Shown here: positions 9,511 through 18,885 of the stretch, one piece after another
Layout: the number at the start of each line of letters is the position of its first letter
How positions within the stretch are numbered: position 1 is the stretch's first letter
Source of the DNA: Alphaproteobacteria bacterium RIFCSPHIGHO2_12_FULL_63_12
GTDB taxonomy: Bacteria > Pseudomonadota > Alphaproteobacteria > Caulobacterales > Parvularculaceae
Reading direction: 5' to 3'
Assembly: GCA_001767925.1 (NCBI GenBank)
Contig: MEMM01000003.1
Span: 1-32,260, forward strand
DNA: 32,260 nt
Notes under the pieces: generated by a model
The model's input: only the letters and a program-made list of their open reading frames with translations
Database searches by the model: none
What the model was told of the DNA's origin: nothing
Program-made: the position numbers and the translations under genes

Positions 9511-10788
9511 ATGAAAGCCTTGATCCCGTTCGCGGCGGCGTTGACCGCCCTCGCGGCGCCGGCCGCCGGTGCTGAAATTTCTTATGTCCATGCCGGGCGG
9601 CTCATCGACGTCGCGACCGGGCGTCTGCTGGCGGATCAGTTGATCCGCATCGAGGACGGGCGCATCGCCGCCATCGGCCCCTACGTCGCGCCGGCCGACG
9701 GCGCCCCTGTCATTGACTGGTCGTCGAAGACTGTCCTGCCCGGCCTTATCGACATGCATACGCACCTTGTCGGCGACATTCAGTCGGCGGGCGTCGCCGA
9801 CCCGCTGCTCACCTCCGGCGCGCAGGACGCGCTGATCGGCGCGGCCAATGCGAAGAAGACCCTGCGCGCCGGCTTCACCACCGTGCGCGATGTCGGCGCC
9901 TGGCGCGCCTTTACCGATGTCGCGCTGCGCGACGCCATCAATGCGGGCTTTGTCGACGGTCCGCGCATGGCGGTCTCGGGCGGCTATTTCACCATTCCAG
10001 GCGGCGGCGGCGCGATCACCGGCCTTGCCGATGACATCGTTCTCCCCGCCGAATACGAGGCCGGGATCGTTCGCGGCGCTGAGGACGCGCGCGAGAAGGC
10101 CCGCACCTTCCTCCAGCACCATGTGGATTTCCTCAAGATGATCGCGACTGGCGCGGTTCTCACTGTCGGCACCGATCCCGGTCTTCCGGAGCTTTCCGAA
10201 GACGAAATGCGCGCGATTGTCGAGGAGGCGAAAAAATACGGAAAGAAAACGACAGCGCACGCGCATGGCGCCGAAGGCGCCAAAATGGCGATCCGCGCCG
10301 GCGTCGCCTCAATCGAACACGGGTCGCTTCTCGACGACGAGGCGCTTTCGATGATGAAAAAGCGCGGCGTCGTTCTCGTCGCCGACATTTACAATGGCGA
10401 CTATATCGACGAGGTCGGAACGCGCGACGGCTGGCCCGCCGAAACGCTCAAGAAAAATCGCGACACCACCGACACGCAGCGCGACGTCTTCCGCAAGGCG
10501 GTGAAGATGGGTGTGAAGATCGCCTATGGCACCGATAGCGGCGTCTATCCGCATGGCGACAACGCCAAACAGCTTCCCTATATGGTTAAATACGGCATGA
10601 CGCCGATCGGGGCGATCCGCGCCGCGACCTTGTCGGCGGCCGAACTTCTCGGCTGGGAAAAAGACGTCGGCTCGATCCGCGTCGGGCGCTACGCCGACAT
10701 GATCGCGGTCGACGGCGATCCGCTGACGGACATTTCGGTGCTCGTTGGGCCGAAAATCGTGATAAAGGGCGGGGAGATCGTCGATTGA
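9511..10788 (+). CDS. Secreted amidohydrolase-superfamily protein (Xaa-Pro dipeptidase / imidazolonepropionase-like)
   Basis: Signal peptide MKALIPFAAALTALAAPAAGA; metal motifs LIDMHTHLVGD, DFLKMIATGAV, TTAHAHG, SIEHG, AYGTDSGV; C-terminal GSIRVGRYADMIAVDGDPL. Confidence 0.92.
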   Translation: MKALIPFAAALTALAAPAAGAEISYVHAGRLIDVATGRLLADQLIRIEDGRIAAIGPYVAPADGAPVIDWSSKTVLPGLIDMHTHLVGDIQSAGVADPLLTSGAQDALIGAANAKKTLRAGFTTVRDVGAWRAFTDVALRDAINAGFVDGPRMAVSGGYFTIPGGGGAITGLADDIVLPAEYEAGIVRGAEDAREKARTFLQHHVDFLKMIATGAVLTVGTDPGLPELSEDEMRAIVEEAKKYGKKTTAHAHGAEGAKMAIRAGVASIEHGSLLDDEALSMMKKRGVVLVADIYNGDYIDEVGTRDGWPAETLKKNRDTTDTQRDVFRKAVKMGVKIAYGTDSGVYPHGDNAKQLPYMVKYGMTPIGAIRAATLSAAELLGWEKDVGSIRVGRYADMIAVDGDPLTDISVLVGPKIVIKGGEIVD

Positions 10789-12410
10789 CCGCCATGGCGA
10801 AGGAGTCTTTTGACGTCGTCATCATCGGCGGCGGGCATAATGGGCTCGTCTGCGCCTTCTACCTCGCTCGCGCCGGCAAAAAGGTCTGCGTTCTGGAACG
10901 CCGCGAGATCGTCGGCGGCGCCTGCATCACCGAAACGTTTCATCCGGGCTTTCGCAATTCGGTTGCGAGCTACGCCGTCAGCCTTTTGTCGCCGCAAATC
11001 ATCGCGGAGATGGATCTTGCGCGCCACGGCCTCAAGGTCGTCATCCGGCCGATGGCCTATTTCGCGCCGACGCCGGACGGGCGCCATCTCCTCCTCAGCC
11101 GCGACGCCGCCGAGAACCGCGCGACGCTGGAGAGGTTGTCGCGAAATGACGCCGTCGCCTATGACGCCTATCACGCGCGGCTCGACCGCCTTGTCGATCT
11201 CCTGCGCAAGATGCTCGGCGCGACGCCGCCAAACGCCGGCGGCGGAATACGGGACATGCTCGCGGCGGCGGGCCTTGCGAACGACGTGCGAAAACTCGGG
11301 CTCGAAGGCCAGCGCGATCTCGTCGATTTTTTCGGCAAGAGCGCCGGCGAAATTCTCGACCACTGGTTCGAAAGCGATCTCCTTAAGGGCGTGCTCGGCT
11401 TCGACGCCATCACCGGTTTTTACGGCAGCCCCTATACGCCCGGCTCGGCCTATGTGCTGCTCCATCACGTCTTCGGCGAGGCGAATGGCGTCAAGGGCGC
11501 GTGGGGCCACGCGATCGGCGGCATGGGCGCGATCACCGAGGCGATGGCGAAAGCCTGCATGGAGGCGGGCGTCGAGATTCGCGTCAACGCGCCGGTGACG
11601 GAAGTCATCTTGAAATCGGGCCGTGCGCAGGGCGTCGTGCTCGGCGATGGGGAAAGCCTTCGCGCGCGCGCCGTCGCGTCGAACATCCACCCTCAATTGC
11701 TTTATGGCAAACTCGTCCCGAACGACTCGCTGCCGACGGACTTCGCCGAGCGCATCGAAGGCTGGCGCTCAGGCTCCGGCGTTTTCCGGATGAATGTCGC
11801 GCTGTCGGAGCTGCCGAATTTCACCGCGCCGCCGTCAGCTGCGCCCGCGCGCCATCATTCCGCATCGATACTTATTTCGCCAAGCCTTGATTACATCGAC
11901 ACCGCGTTTACTGACGCGCGTCGCTCTGGATGGTCGCGCGCGCCGGCGATCGAGATGCATATTCCGAGCGTTTATGACGAAACGCTCGCCCCCAAGGGCG
12001 CGCACGTCGCCAATCTCTTTTGCCAGTATTTCGCGCCAAATCTTCCGGGCGGGCGAAGCTGGGACGAGGCGCGCGACGCCGCAGCGGATGCAATTATCGA
12101 CACCGTCACGACTTACGCCCCGAACTTCCGCTCATCGATGATCGCCCGCATGGCGCTGTCGCCGCTCGACCTTGAACGAAAGCTCGCGCTTGTCGGCGGC
12201 GACATTTTTCACGGGCAATTGGGGATCGATCAGCTGTTCAGCGCGCGCCCGGTGCTCGGCCACGCCGACTACAGAAGTCCGATCAAGGGCCTTTTCATGT
12301 GCGGATCGGCGACGCATCCGGGCGGCGGCGTCACCGGCTGGCCCGGCCACAACGCCGCGCGCGAGATCCTCAAAGATTTTTCGAAGCTGAAGGCGCCGGA
12401 GCTTGCGTAA
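10785..12410 (+). CDS. FAD-dependent oxidoreductase, phytoene-desaturase superfamily (PYROXD2-like)
   Basis: FDVVIIGGGHNGLVCAFYLARAGKKVCVLERREIVGGACITE; C-terminal FMCGSATHPGGGVTGWPGHNAAREIL. TTG start at 10785 has GGGGAG 8 nt upstream; ATG at 10794 is the alternative. Confidence 0.92.
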   Translation: MTAMAKESFDVVIIGGGHNGLVCAFYLARAGKKVCVLERREIVGGACITETFHPGFRNSVASYAVSLLSPQIIAEMDLARHGLKVVIRPMAYFAPTPDGRHLLLSRDAAENRATLERLSRNDAVAYDAYHARLDRLVDLLRKMLGATPPNAGGGIRDMLAAAGLANDVRKLGLEGQRDLVDFFGKSAGEILDHWFESDLLKGVLGFDAITGFYGSPYTPGSAYVLLHHVFGEANGVKGAWGHAIGGMGAITEAMAKACMEAGVEIRVNAPVTEVILKSGRAQGVVLGDGESLRARAVASNIHPQLLYGKLVPNDSLPTDFAERIEGWRSGSGVFRMNVALSELPNFTAPPSAAPARHHSASILISPSLDYIDTAFTDARRSGWSRAPAIEMHIPSVYDETLAPKGAHVANLFCQYFAPNLPGGRSWDEARDAAADAIIDTVTTYAPNFRSSMIARMALSPLDLERKLALVGGDIFHGQLGIDQLFSARPVLGHADYRSPIKGLFMCGSATHPGGGVTGWPGHNAAREILKDFSKLKAPELA

Positions 12411-12411
12411 C

Positions 12412-14802
12412 ATGGTCCGCACCCTGTCGCTCGCCGCGGCGTTCGCCCTGATCGCCTCGTCCGCACAGGCCCGCCTCGATCTTAAAAACACCTCCGTCGA
12501 GCGTATCGATAACGGGCTAACGCTGGTCATGCTGGAGGACCGAACGTTTCCGGTCGTCAGCGTCCAGACGACCTACAGGACCGGCGCCAAGGACGATCCC
12601 GCCGGACGGCTTGGCCTTGCGCATTTCTTCGAGCACATGGCGTTTCGCGGCGCAAAGAATTTTCTTGACCTCGGCCTGACGAGTGAGATCTACGCCGTCG
12701 GCGGCGAATGGCATGGTTATACTTGGATCGATACGACCAATTATTTCCCGACGGTCCCAAAGGCGGAATTACTGCTCCTCCTCAATATCGACGCCGCCCG
12801 CATGGCGCGGCTGGAACTCCGCAAAGAAGACATCGAGGCCGAGCGCGGCGCCGTTCTCGCTGAGATGAACGGCTACGCCAATGACCCGGATTCAACGCTG
12901 TTCGACGCGCTGATGGCCGCGCATTTCCAGACGCATCCCTATCGCAACAACACGATCGGCTATCCATCGGATATCGCCGCGATCACGCATGAGGATGTCG
13001 TCGATTTCTACGAACGAAATTACGCGCCGCAAAACGCCGTCATCGCGATCGTCGGCGACTTCGACCGCGACGCGACGCGCGCGCTGGTCAAAAAGAAATT
13101 CGGCAAGATCAGGAAGAAGGTCCGTCCGCGCGCGCCGCTGACGGCGGAGGCGCCGCGCACCGGCGAACGGCGGGTGACCATCTCGCTCCCCTCCGACGAA
13201 GAACTTTTCAAGATCGCCTACCCCGCGCCCGCCGCCTCGCACCCGGATTTTCCAGCGTTCCTCGTTTTGCAAGCGCTGATCGGCGACAGCGCCGGCGTCA
13301 ACTTCAATCAGAATGACTGGGGGACGCCTGTCGGCGAGACCTCATCGCTCGGACGCATCGACGCGCGCCTCAAAAGCTGGATCATCCCGACGGCCGAAAC
13401 TTACGCTTTCGTTATCTCGGGCGCCGTCGATCCGGGAGCCGGAACCTCTAAGATCGAAGCCGCCATTCAGTCAGCGCTTGACCGGTTGGCGGATAGTCCA
13501 GTTTCACCCGCCGAGCTCGCCGCCGCGAAAGGCGACGTCCTGACCGCGCTCGCGTTCGACGTCGAGACAACCGAGGACGCCGCGCACCAGCTCGCGTCGT
13601 TCGCCGGGATCGGCGCGTTCGATCAATTTCTGGCGCTTGAATCAAGAATAAACGCCGTCAACGCCGACGATGTGGCGCGCGTCGCGGCGAAATATCTCAA
13701 AAAGGAAAATCGCACGATCGCCTGGCTGGAGCCCGGCCCGCCGCCGCCGCAGGCGGGAGAACTTTCGGCACAAGACGCAACTGAGCGGAGCGGTGGGCCG
13801 GCCTCGAACGATACGGCGTCCGCGCCGGTCGAATTTCGGGCGTCTCGCGGCGCACCGATCCTGTTTCAGCACAGCGCCCTTTCGCCGACGATTTCGGCGA
13901 CCGCCGTGTTCGGCGGGCGATATGAATGCCGCGGCTGCGTCGCCGACTGGCCCGCTTTCGGTCTGACCTCGATCAGACTGAGCGCGAACGCCGACAAAGC
14001 GGACAATCTGTTGGCGACGTTGGCGGCGAATGCGCGAAATGCGAAGCTGATCGAAGCCGCGCCGCCGGCGAGCGATGATCCCCTGACCCGCATCGAGGAG
14101 ATATTCGCCGCCATGTCGACAGCGCGCGGCCATAGCGGGCTTCTCGCCGTAGCGATCAGCGGCGACACGACGCAAGACAATGTGCGCGCCTTCGCGGAAG
14201 ACGCGCCATCGGCGGCCCCGGCGGCGCCGGCCGGATTTGTCACCGGCGATGATGTCGAAATCATTCTCGACCAGCCAAGGGCCCAGCACGCCGTCGGCTA
14301 CGCGGCCGCGGCGCCCGGCGCGGCGAGCGCCGACGCACTCGCCATGCAGATCGCCCTCTATGTTCTCTCGCACGGCTATTCGGGCCGCCTTGGCGCGGAA
14401 GCAATCTCGCGGCGCGGCCTCGCCTATTATATTGACGCGCTTTATCGCGCGGGCGCCGGCAGCGGGCTTGTGACAATTGCGGCTGGCGTCGACCCCGATA
14501 AGGTCGATGCCTTCCGCGACCTGATGAAAGCCGAAATCGCGAGGCTGAAAACTGAGCCGCCGACCGACGCCGAAATCGCCGAGGCCAAGCGCCACCTTCT
14601 GGGGCGTAAAATCAGCGCCGCGCAATCGAATGAGGAGATTGCGGACGCCCTTATCGGCGACTTTCTCGCCGTCGGCCGCCCGGAAAGCGCCGACGAATTC
14701 GCGGCGCGGCTTGAGAAAATCACACGCGAGGACGCGCTGAACGCCGTCGATACGCTGCAAAAAGGCGCTGTTGTCACGGTTCGGGGCGCCGGCGTAGACT
14801 GA
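12412..14802 (+). CDS. M16 family zinc peptidase (exported)
   Basis: Signal-like MVRTLSLAAAFALIASSAQA; inverted zinc motif HFFEHMAFRG with downstream EDIEAERGAVLAEM; NYAPQNAVIAIVGDFD. The C-terminal half is M16-like but lacks HxxEH. The ORF-track start at 12403 is a TTG; ATG at 12412 preferred. Confidence 0.92.
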   Translation: MVRTLSLAAAFALIASSAQARLDLKNTSVERIDNGLTLVMLEDRTFPVVSVQTTYRTGAKDDPAGRLGLAHFFEHMAFRGAKNFLDLGLTSEIYAVGGEWHGYTWIDTTNYFPTVPKAELLLLLNIDAARMARLELRKEDIEAERGAVLAEMNGYANDPDSTLFDALMAAHFQTHPYRNNTIGYPSDIAAITHEDVVDFYERNYAPQNAVIAIVGDFDRDATRALVKKKFGKIRKKVRPRAPLTAEAPRTGERRVTISLPSDEELFKIAYPAPAASHPDFPAFLVLQALIGDSAGVNFNQNDWGTPVGETSSLGRIDARLKSWIIPTAETYAFVISGAVDPGAGTSKIEAAIQSALDRLADSPVSPAELAAAKGDVLTALAFDVETTEDAAHQLASFAGIGAFDQFLALESRINAVNADDVARVAAKYLKKENRTIAWLEPGPPPPQAGELSAQDATERSGGPASNDTASAPVEFRASRGAPILFQHSALSPTISATAVFGGRYECRGCVADWPAFGLTSIRLSANADKADNLLATLAANARNAKLIEAAPPASDDPLTRIEEIFAAMSTARGHSGLLAVAISGDTTQDNVRAFAEDAPSAAPAAPAGFVTGDDVEIILDQPRAQHAVGYAAAAPGAASADALAMQIALYVLSHGYSGRLGAEAISRRGLAYYIDALYRAGAGSGLVTIAAGVDPDKVDAFRDLMKAEIARLKTEPPTDAEIAEAKRHLLGRKISAAQSNEEIADALIGDFLAVGRPESADEFAARLEKITREDALNAVDTLQKGAVVTVRGAGVD

Positions 14803-14817
14803 CGGGCGAGGTAAGCC

Positions 14818-15999
14818 ATGCAAAAAGCCGAACAGATAAACCTTCTTCGTGTCGTCGCCGATGAAGCCGCGCAGAGCCTTCCCGCCTGGACCTACAGGGA
14901 TGCGGACTTCATGGAGCTTGAGCGCCGGAACGTCTTCATGCCGGCCTGGCACCTCGTCTGTCACGAGAGTGACATTCCGAATATCGGCGATTATTCGACG
15001 CTGAAAATGTTCAAGGAGCTGGCGCTCGTGGTGCGCGGCAAGGATGGGCAAATCCGCGCCTTTCACAATGTTTGCCGTCACCGCGCGGCGCGTCTTGTCG
15101 ACGGCGATCAGGGAAATTGCGGACGCAATATCGTCTGTCCCTATCATGCGTGGACCTATCAGCTCGACGGGCGGCTTTCCGGCGTTCCCTATCTCGATCA
15201 ATATGAGAATTTCGAGCGCGCCGATCACGGGCTCATCCCGATCGAATGCGAAAGCTTTGCGGGCTTCGTCTTCATTCGTTTCCAATCCGGCGGCCACGCG
15301 CTCGCCGATTATATGGCGCCGATCGCAGAAGAGCTTGCGATCTACAAAACGGCGGCGTTGAAGCCGCTCCGCAAGATCGGCAATCGCCTGCGCGAGGTGA
15401 ACTGGAAAAACGGCTGCGACAATTATTGCGACGCGCTGCACATTCCGGTGGCGCACTGGGGATTGAACGGCCTCATCGGCCCGACTTACCGGCTGGAGAT
15501 CGACGGCGAGGCTTTCAAGATCTACGGCGATCTTGAAACCGGCCGCATGCCCTCAAAATCGAACGCCGCTTATTGCAAAATCCTGCCGCGCGTCGATCAT
15601 TTGCCGGACGACCGCCAGCGCCTTTGGACCTATTACAAGCTCTGGCCGAACCTGATGTTCGACGTTTACCCGGATCAGGTCGATTTCATGCAGTTCATTC
15701 CCCTGACACCGACCAGCTGCCTGTTGCGCGAATGCGCCTATGCGCTGGACGATGATCGCCGGGAGATGAAGCTCGCGCGCTATCTCAATTGCCGCATCAA
15801 TCGCAGCGTCAATCTTGAAGACAAGGATTTGATCGAGCGCGTGCAAGCGGGCATGGGCTCGTCGGTCTTCAGGACGGGGCCGCTCGGTCGCGAGGAAATC
15901 CTGCTGCGAAAATTCGCCGGGCAGATGCGCGACGCAATACCGCTTGCGCGGCGGCGGGAGAAGCCCGCGCGCGAGGAGATCGACGCGGCGCTCGCCTAG
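14818..15999 (+). CDS. Rieske non-heme iron oxygenase, alpha subunit
   Basis: Rieske ligands CRH...CPYHAW (NVCRHRAARLVDGDQGNCGRNIVCPYHAW); mononuclear iron site DALHIPVAH (D-x2-H-x4-H). Confidence 0.93.
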   Translation: MQKAEQINLLRVVADEAAQSLPAWTYRDADFMELERRNVFMPAWHLVCHESDIPNIGDYSTLKMFKELALVVRGKDGQIRAFHNVCRHRAARLVDGDQGNCGRNIVCPYHAWTYQLDGRLSGVPYLDQYENFERADHGLIPIECESFAGFVFIRFQSGGHALADYMAPIAEELAIYKTAALKPLRKIGNRLREVNWKNGCDNYCDALHIPVAHWGLNGLIGPTYRLEIDGEAFKIYGDLETGRMPSKSNAAYCKILPRVDHLPDDRQRLWTYYKLWPNLMFDVYPDQVDFMQFIPLTPTSCLLRECAYALDDDRREMKLARYLNCRINRSVNLEDKDLIERVQAGMGSSVFRTGPLGREEILLRKFAGQMRDAIPLARRREKPAREEIDAALA

Positions 16000-16005
16000 C
16001 AATAT

Positions 16006-16078
16006 GGGCGCCTTTTGAAAATCGCATCCCTGGCGGTTTTTTGGCGTCCTTGGCCGCGTGCAGGCTTGAAAGGCGCCC
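16006..16078. repeat. Inverted repeat in the convergent intergenic region
   Basis: gggcgccttt (16006-16015) and its exact reverse complement aaaggcgccc (16069-16078). Confidence 0.6.
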
Positions 16079-16276
16079 CCTTTGAGCCGCCAGTTAGGGC
16101 GCCTATCTGGCCGCGCTCATCCTGATGCAGACAGTCCGATCGTCGCGGACCGCGCGCACTGAATTCACCGACTTGTCAAAGAGCCGAAGCAAACCGCTGG
16201 GGCGCGCTTCATCGTCACGTCGGCTATTAAACGGACGAGCGCGAAAATTCCGTCGCGGATTTCGACAATCAATAAC

Positions 16277-16301
16277 GGGAATTTCTTCGCGCGGAATTCC
16301 C
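16277..16301. repeat. Short hairpin between convergent genes
   Basis: gggaatt - tcttcgcgcgg - aattccc, 7-bp perfect stem; no strong T-tract. Confidence 0.45.
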
Positions 16302-16335
16302 TTCTGGCGGGAAATGCGGCGGGGCGCCTTTCGGA

Positions 16336-18885
16336 TCAGCGACGACGTTCGAATTCGCGGCGTGCCTTGCGGAAATTCTTGAGAACGATCTCGCGTTCCA
16401 GTTCGGTGTTGAACGCGCCATTGGCCGCGTGATCGATCAGCCGGTCGATCCAGGCGATAAAGAAATCCGCATCCGAGCGCGAGCGCGCTGGCTTTCCGCC
16501 GACCGTCACATAAATTGGCGAGGTCACCGCATAGGGATAAAGATCGAAAACGTCGGGTGAAGCTTCATCGCTCGCCGCCCGCAACGAAATCCATCCGGAC
16601 CTGTCGATGACGATGTCGCCTTCGGCGCGCGCGCTGCGCCCGCCCTTTTCGAGCGGGATTTTCTGCACGACCGCGCCGTTGACGATGATGTCGAGCGAGG
16701 TCAGCGCCGCGATCGATTCTATGCGCGCCGAGAATTTGAGTTTGTGCGCGCCTTTTTTCAGCGCAATCTCGCCGCCCGGCCCAGCGTTTTCTATTCGGAA
16801 ATCCAGGAGCGCGCTGTTCGTCGCAAAGCTGTTTCCCGCCTTTAGCCCGTCGAGCCATCGCCGCGTGAACGCCGCCGGATCGGCTGGCGGATCGTCGCCG
16901 AGATCGACATAAGTGCGATTGAGCCCGATCGGCCCACGCAGGCTCGCGTAATTCGTCATCGCATCCGTGCCGCCCGCCGCCGGAAGGCGAAAGCCGCAAT
17001 TCAAGAGGCGATGCCAGACGCTTTCAGTAATCCGGTGATCGCTGAAACCAACGATCTCGACATAGTCGACGAGACCGAGCGCGACATCGGCGGGAAAGGA
17101 ATAGGAAAACCGGCCCTCTTGCGCGGGATCGGGCGCCGGCGGATCGAAGGGATGAACATAGCCGACCAGCGCCGCCTGCTCATGCGCGAGCTTCGCGACC
17201 GTCGCATTGTCGGGAAAAAGGCTGGCGACGGCGGTCTGCGGATAGCCGGCGTAATCCGGCGTCAACAAATGCTCCGTGAGACCGAGCAGCCCAAGATGGC
17301 CCCAGATGCTGGTGTGGAATTCTTGCGCCTGCGCGACGACGGCTTTCGCGCCCCCGTGGCGCACCGGCGCCGGCGTAAAGGCGTCGATGTCGGGAACGCG
17401 CTGTTCCTTGTTGACGATGAGATTGAAGGCGAGATCGAGCGCTTCGGCGTCCGCCTGCTGCGCGTAGCCTTCAACACTCTCCCGATAGGCGCCGCCGTAA
17501 TTCATGTGCGTGTGCGCGTCGCCGCTTTTCCATGCGGCGAATTCCCGGCCCAGATCGTCAAGCGCGATGTCGATCGCCGCGCCTTTGCCCGCGATGTCGA
17601 CCTTACGGACGGCCGGCGTTGACGAAAGTCCGCGCCAGACGCGAATTTCGGCCGCGCCCGGCGGCAGCGAAATCACATCCTCGCCATCCGAATGGAAGTA
17701 ATGCGTTTCAATCCCGCGCGCCGGGTCGCGAAAATCGTCGGCGCGAATGAGCGCGTCCGCGGGCGCGTAATCGCGCCCGTCGCCCGCCGTCACCTGAACC
17801 CGCGCCGGCGTCGGCGCGCCTTCCTGGTCGACAATGCGCAAGGAAAGGTCCGCAACCGCGCGCGCATGAGAAAATTGTTTCGCCTCGAGCGATCGCCGTT
17901 TTCCGCCGACGACGTCGATGATGTCGATCTGAAGCCCGCCTTTTTCATTCGAAATGAATGCGATCTTCGATCCGTCCGACGACCAGCGCGCGCCGGTCAC
18001 ATCAAATTCGCCATAAGTAAAAGGCATCGGAAAACCGCCGGGCGCGGCGGTCGTCATCCACAATTGATGCCATTGCCGGCCGAAATAAGAAGAATAGGAA
18101 ACGCGCTTTCCTTCCGGCGAAAATTCCGGGCGCGCTTTCCAGTTGGTTTCTTCATCGCGAATGATGTCGGCGGGCGCGCTCAAATCGAGCTTCTGGCGCA
18201 GGATGCGGCCTGTTCCGTGCCGCACGTTTTCGTTGGAAACGAAGAGGAGTTCCGTTCCGTCCGGCGACCAGGCGGGACTAAGCTCGTGATCGGTCGCGGC
18301 GTAATAATAGCGGCCGGCGACGCTTTTTGTTTCCGGGCGCCAGCGTTGATGCGCCCATGCGCGCCCAGAGCGCGACGCGATGGCGATATGGAAATTACCG
18401 CCTTGCGCCGTTGTCACATAGGCGATTTTTTCGCCGTCCGGCGACCAGCGCGCATCGAGGTTGACGGCGCCGCCGGTCGTCAGCGGCGTTTCTCTTCCCG
18501 ATTTCAGATCGCGCAGGACGAGATTGATCGCGTCACCCTCGCGCCGTGAAAAAACGAGCGTCCGTCCATCCGGCGACAGGTCCGGCTGATAATCATATCC
18601 GGCGGCGGCGGTCATTTCTTCGGCGCGGGTCGACCCGATGCGCTGGCGCCAGATGCGCCCGCGCATCGAATAATACAGCGCCTCGCCGTCGCGCGCCCAT
18701 GCCAGCGATGACGGGCCGCTGGTCAATTGCGGGACATACATCTCGCGCCAGTAATAGGAATGCGGCGCTGTCACTTGCGCCAGCGCCGGCGCGCGCTCCG
18801 CCGCGAACGCGGGCGAGGCAAAGGCGGCGATCAGCATGGCCGACGCGGCGCAACGCAATTTCAAGAGTCGCTCCCTACCCGGCAT
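16336..18885 (-). CDS. Exported TolB-like beta-propeller fused to a CehA/McbA-type (PHP-like) metallohydrolase
   Basis: Signal-like MPGRERLLKLRCAASAMLIAAFASPAFAAERA; repeated PD40 motifs (LSPDGRTLVFSRREGD, WSPDGEKIAYVTT, WSPDGTELLFVSNE, FSPEGKRVSYSS, WSSDGSKIAFISNE); C-terminal SGDAHTHMNYGG, LVGYVHPFDPP, VEIVGFSDH, AAGGTDAM. Start at 18885 rather than the ORF start 19050, which lies inside the GNAT gene. Confidence 0.88.
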   Translation of the reverse strand: MPGRERLLKLRCAASAMLIAAFASPAFAAERAPALAQVTAPHSYYWREMYVPQLTSGPSSLAWARDGEALYYSMRGRIWRQRIGSTRAEEMTAAAGYDYQPDLSPDGRTLVFSRREGDAINLVLRDLKSGRETPLTTGGAVNLDARWSPDGEKIAYVTTAQGGNFHIAIASRSGRAWAHQRWRPETKSVAGRYYYAATDHELSPAWSPDGTELLFVSNENVRHGTGRILRQKLDLSAPADIIRDEETNWKARPEFSPEGKRVSYSSYFGRQWHQLWMTTAAPGGFPMPFTYGEFDVTGARWSSDGSKIAFISNEKGGLQIDIIDVVGGKRRSLEAKQFSHARAVADLSLRIVDQEGAPTPARVQVTAGDGRDYAPADALIRADDFRDPARGIETHYFHSDGEDVISLPPGAAEIRVWRGLSSTPAVRKVDIAGKGAAIDIALDDLGREFAAWKSGDAHTHMNYGGAYRESVEGYAQQADAEALDLAFNLIVNKEQRVPDIDAFTPAPVRHGGAKAVVAQAQEFHTSIWGHLGLLGLTEHLLTPDYAGYPQTAVASLFPDNATVAKLAHEQAALVGYVHPFDPPAPDPAQEGRFSYSFPADVALGLVDYVEIVGFSDHRITESVWHRLLNCGFRLPAAGGTDAMTNYASLRGPIGLNRTYVDLGDDPPADPAAFTRRWLDGLKAGNSFATNSALLDFRIENAGPGGEIALKKGAHKLKFSARIESIAALTSLDIIVNGAVVQKIPLEKGGRSARAEGDIVIDRSGWISLRAASDEASPDVFDLYPYAVTSPIYVTVGGKPARSRSDADFFIAWIDRLIDHAANGAFNTELEREIVLKNFRKARREFERRR

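Noticed and set aside
10689-11696. 335-aa minus-strand ORF
   Set aside because: Antisense to the FAD oxidoreductase, which has an intact FAD-binding motif.
13642-15456. 604-aa minus-strand ORF
   Set aside because: Antisense to the M16 peptidase and Rieske genes, which have clear catalytic motifs; no recognisable domain.
17692-18549. 285-aa plus-strand ORF
   Set aside because: Antisense to the TolB-like propeller region; Arg-rich translation.
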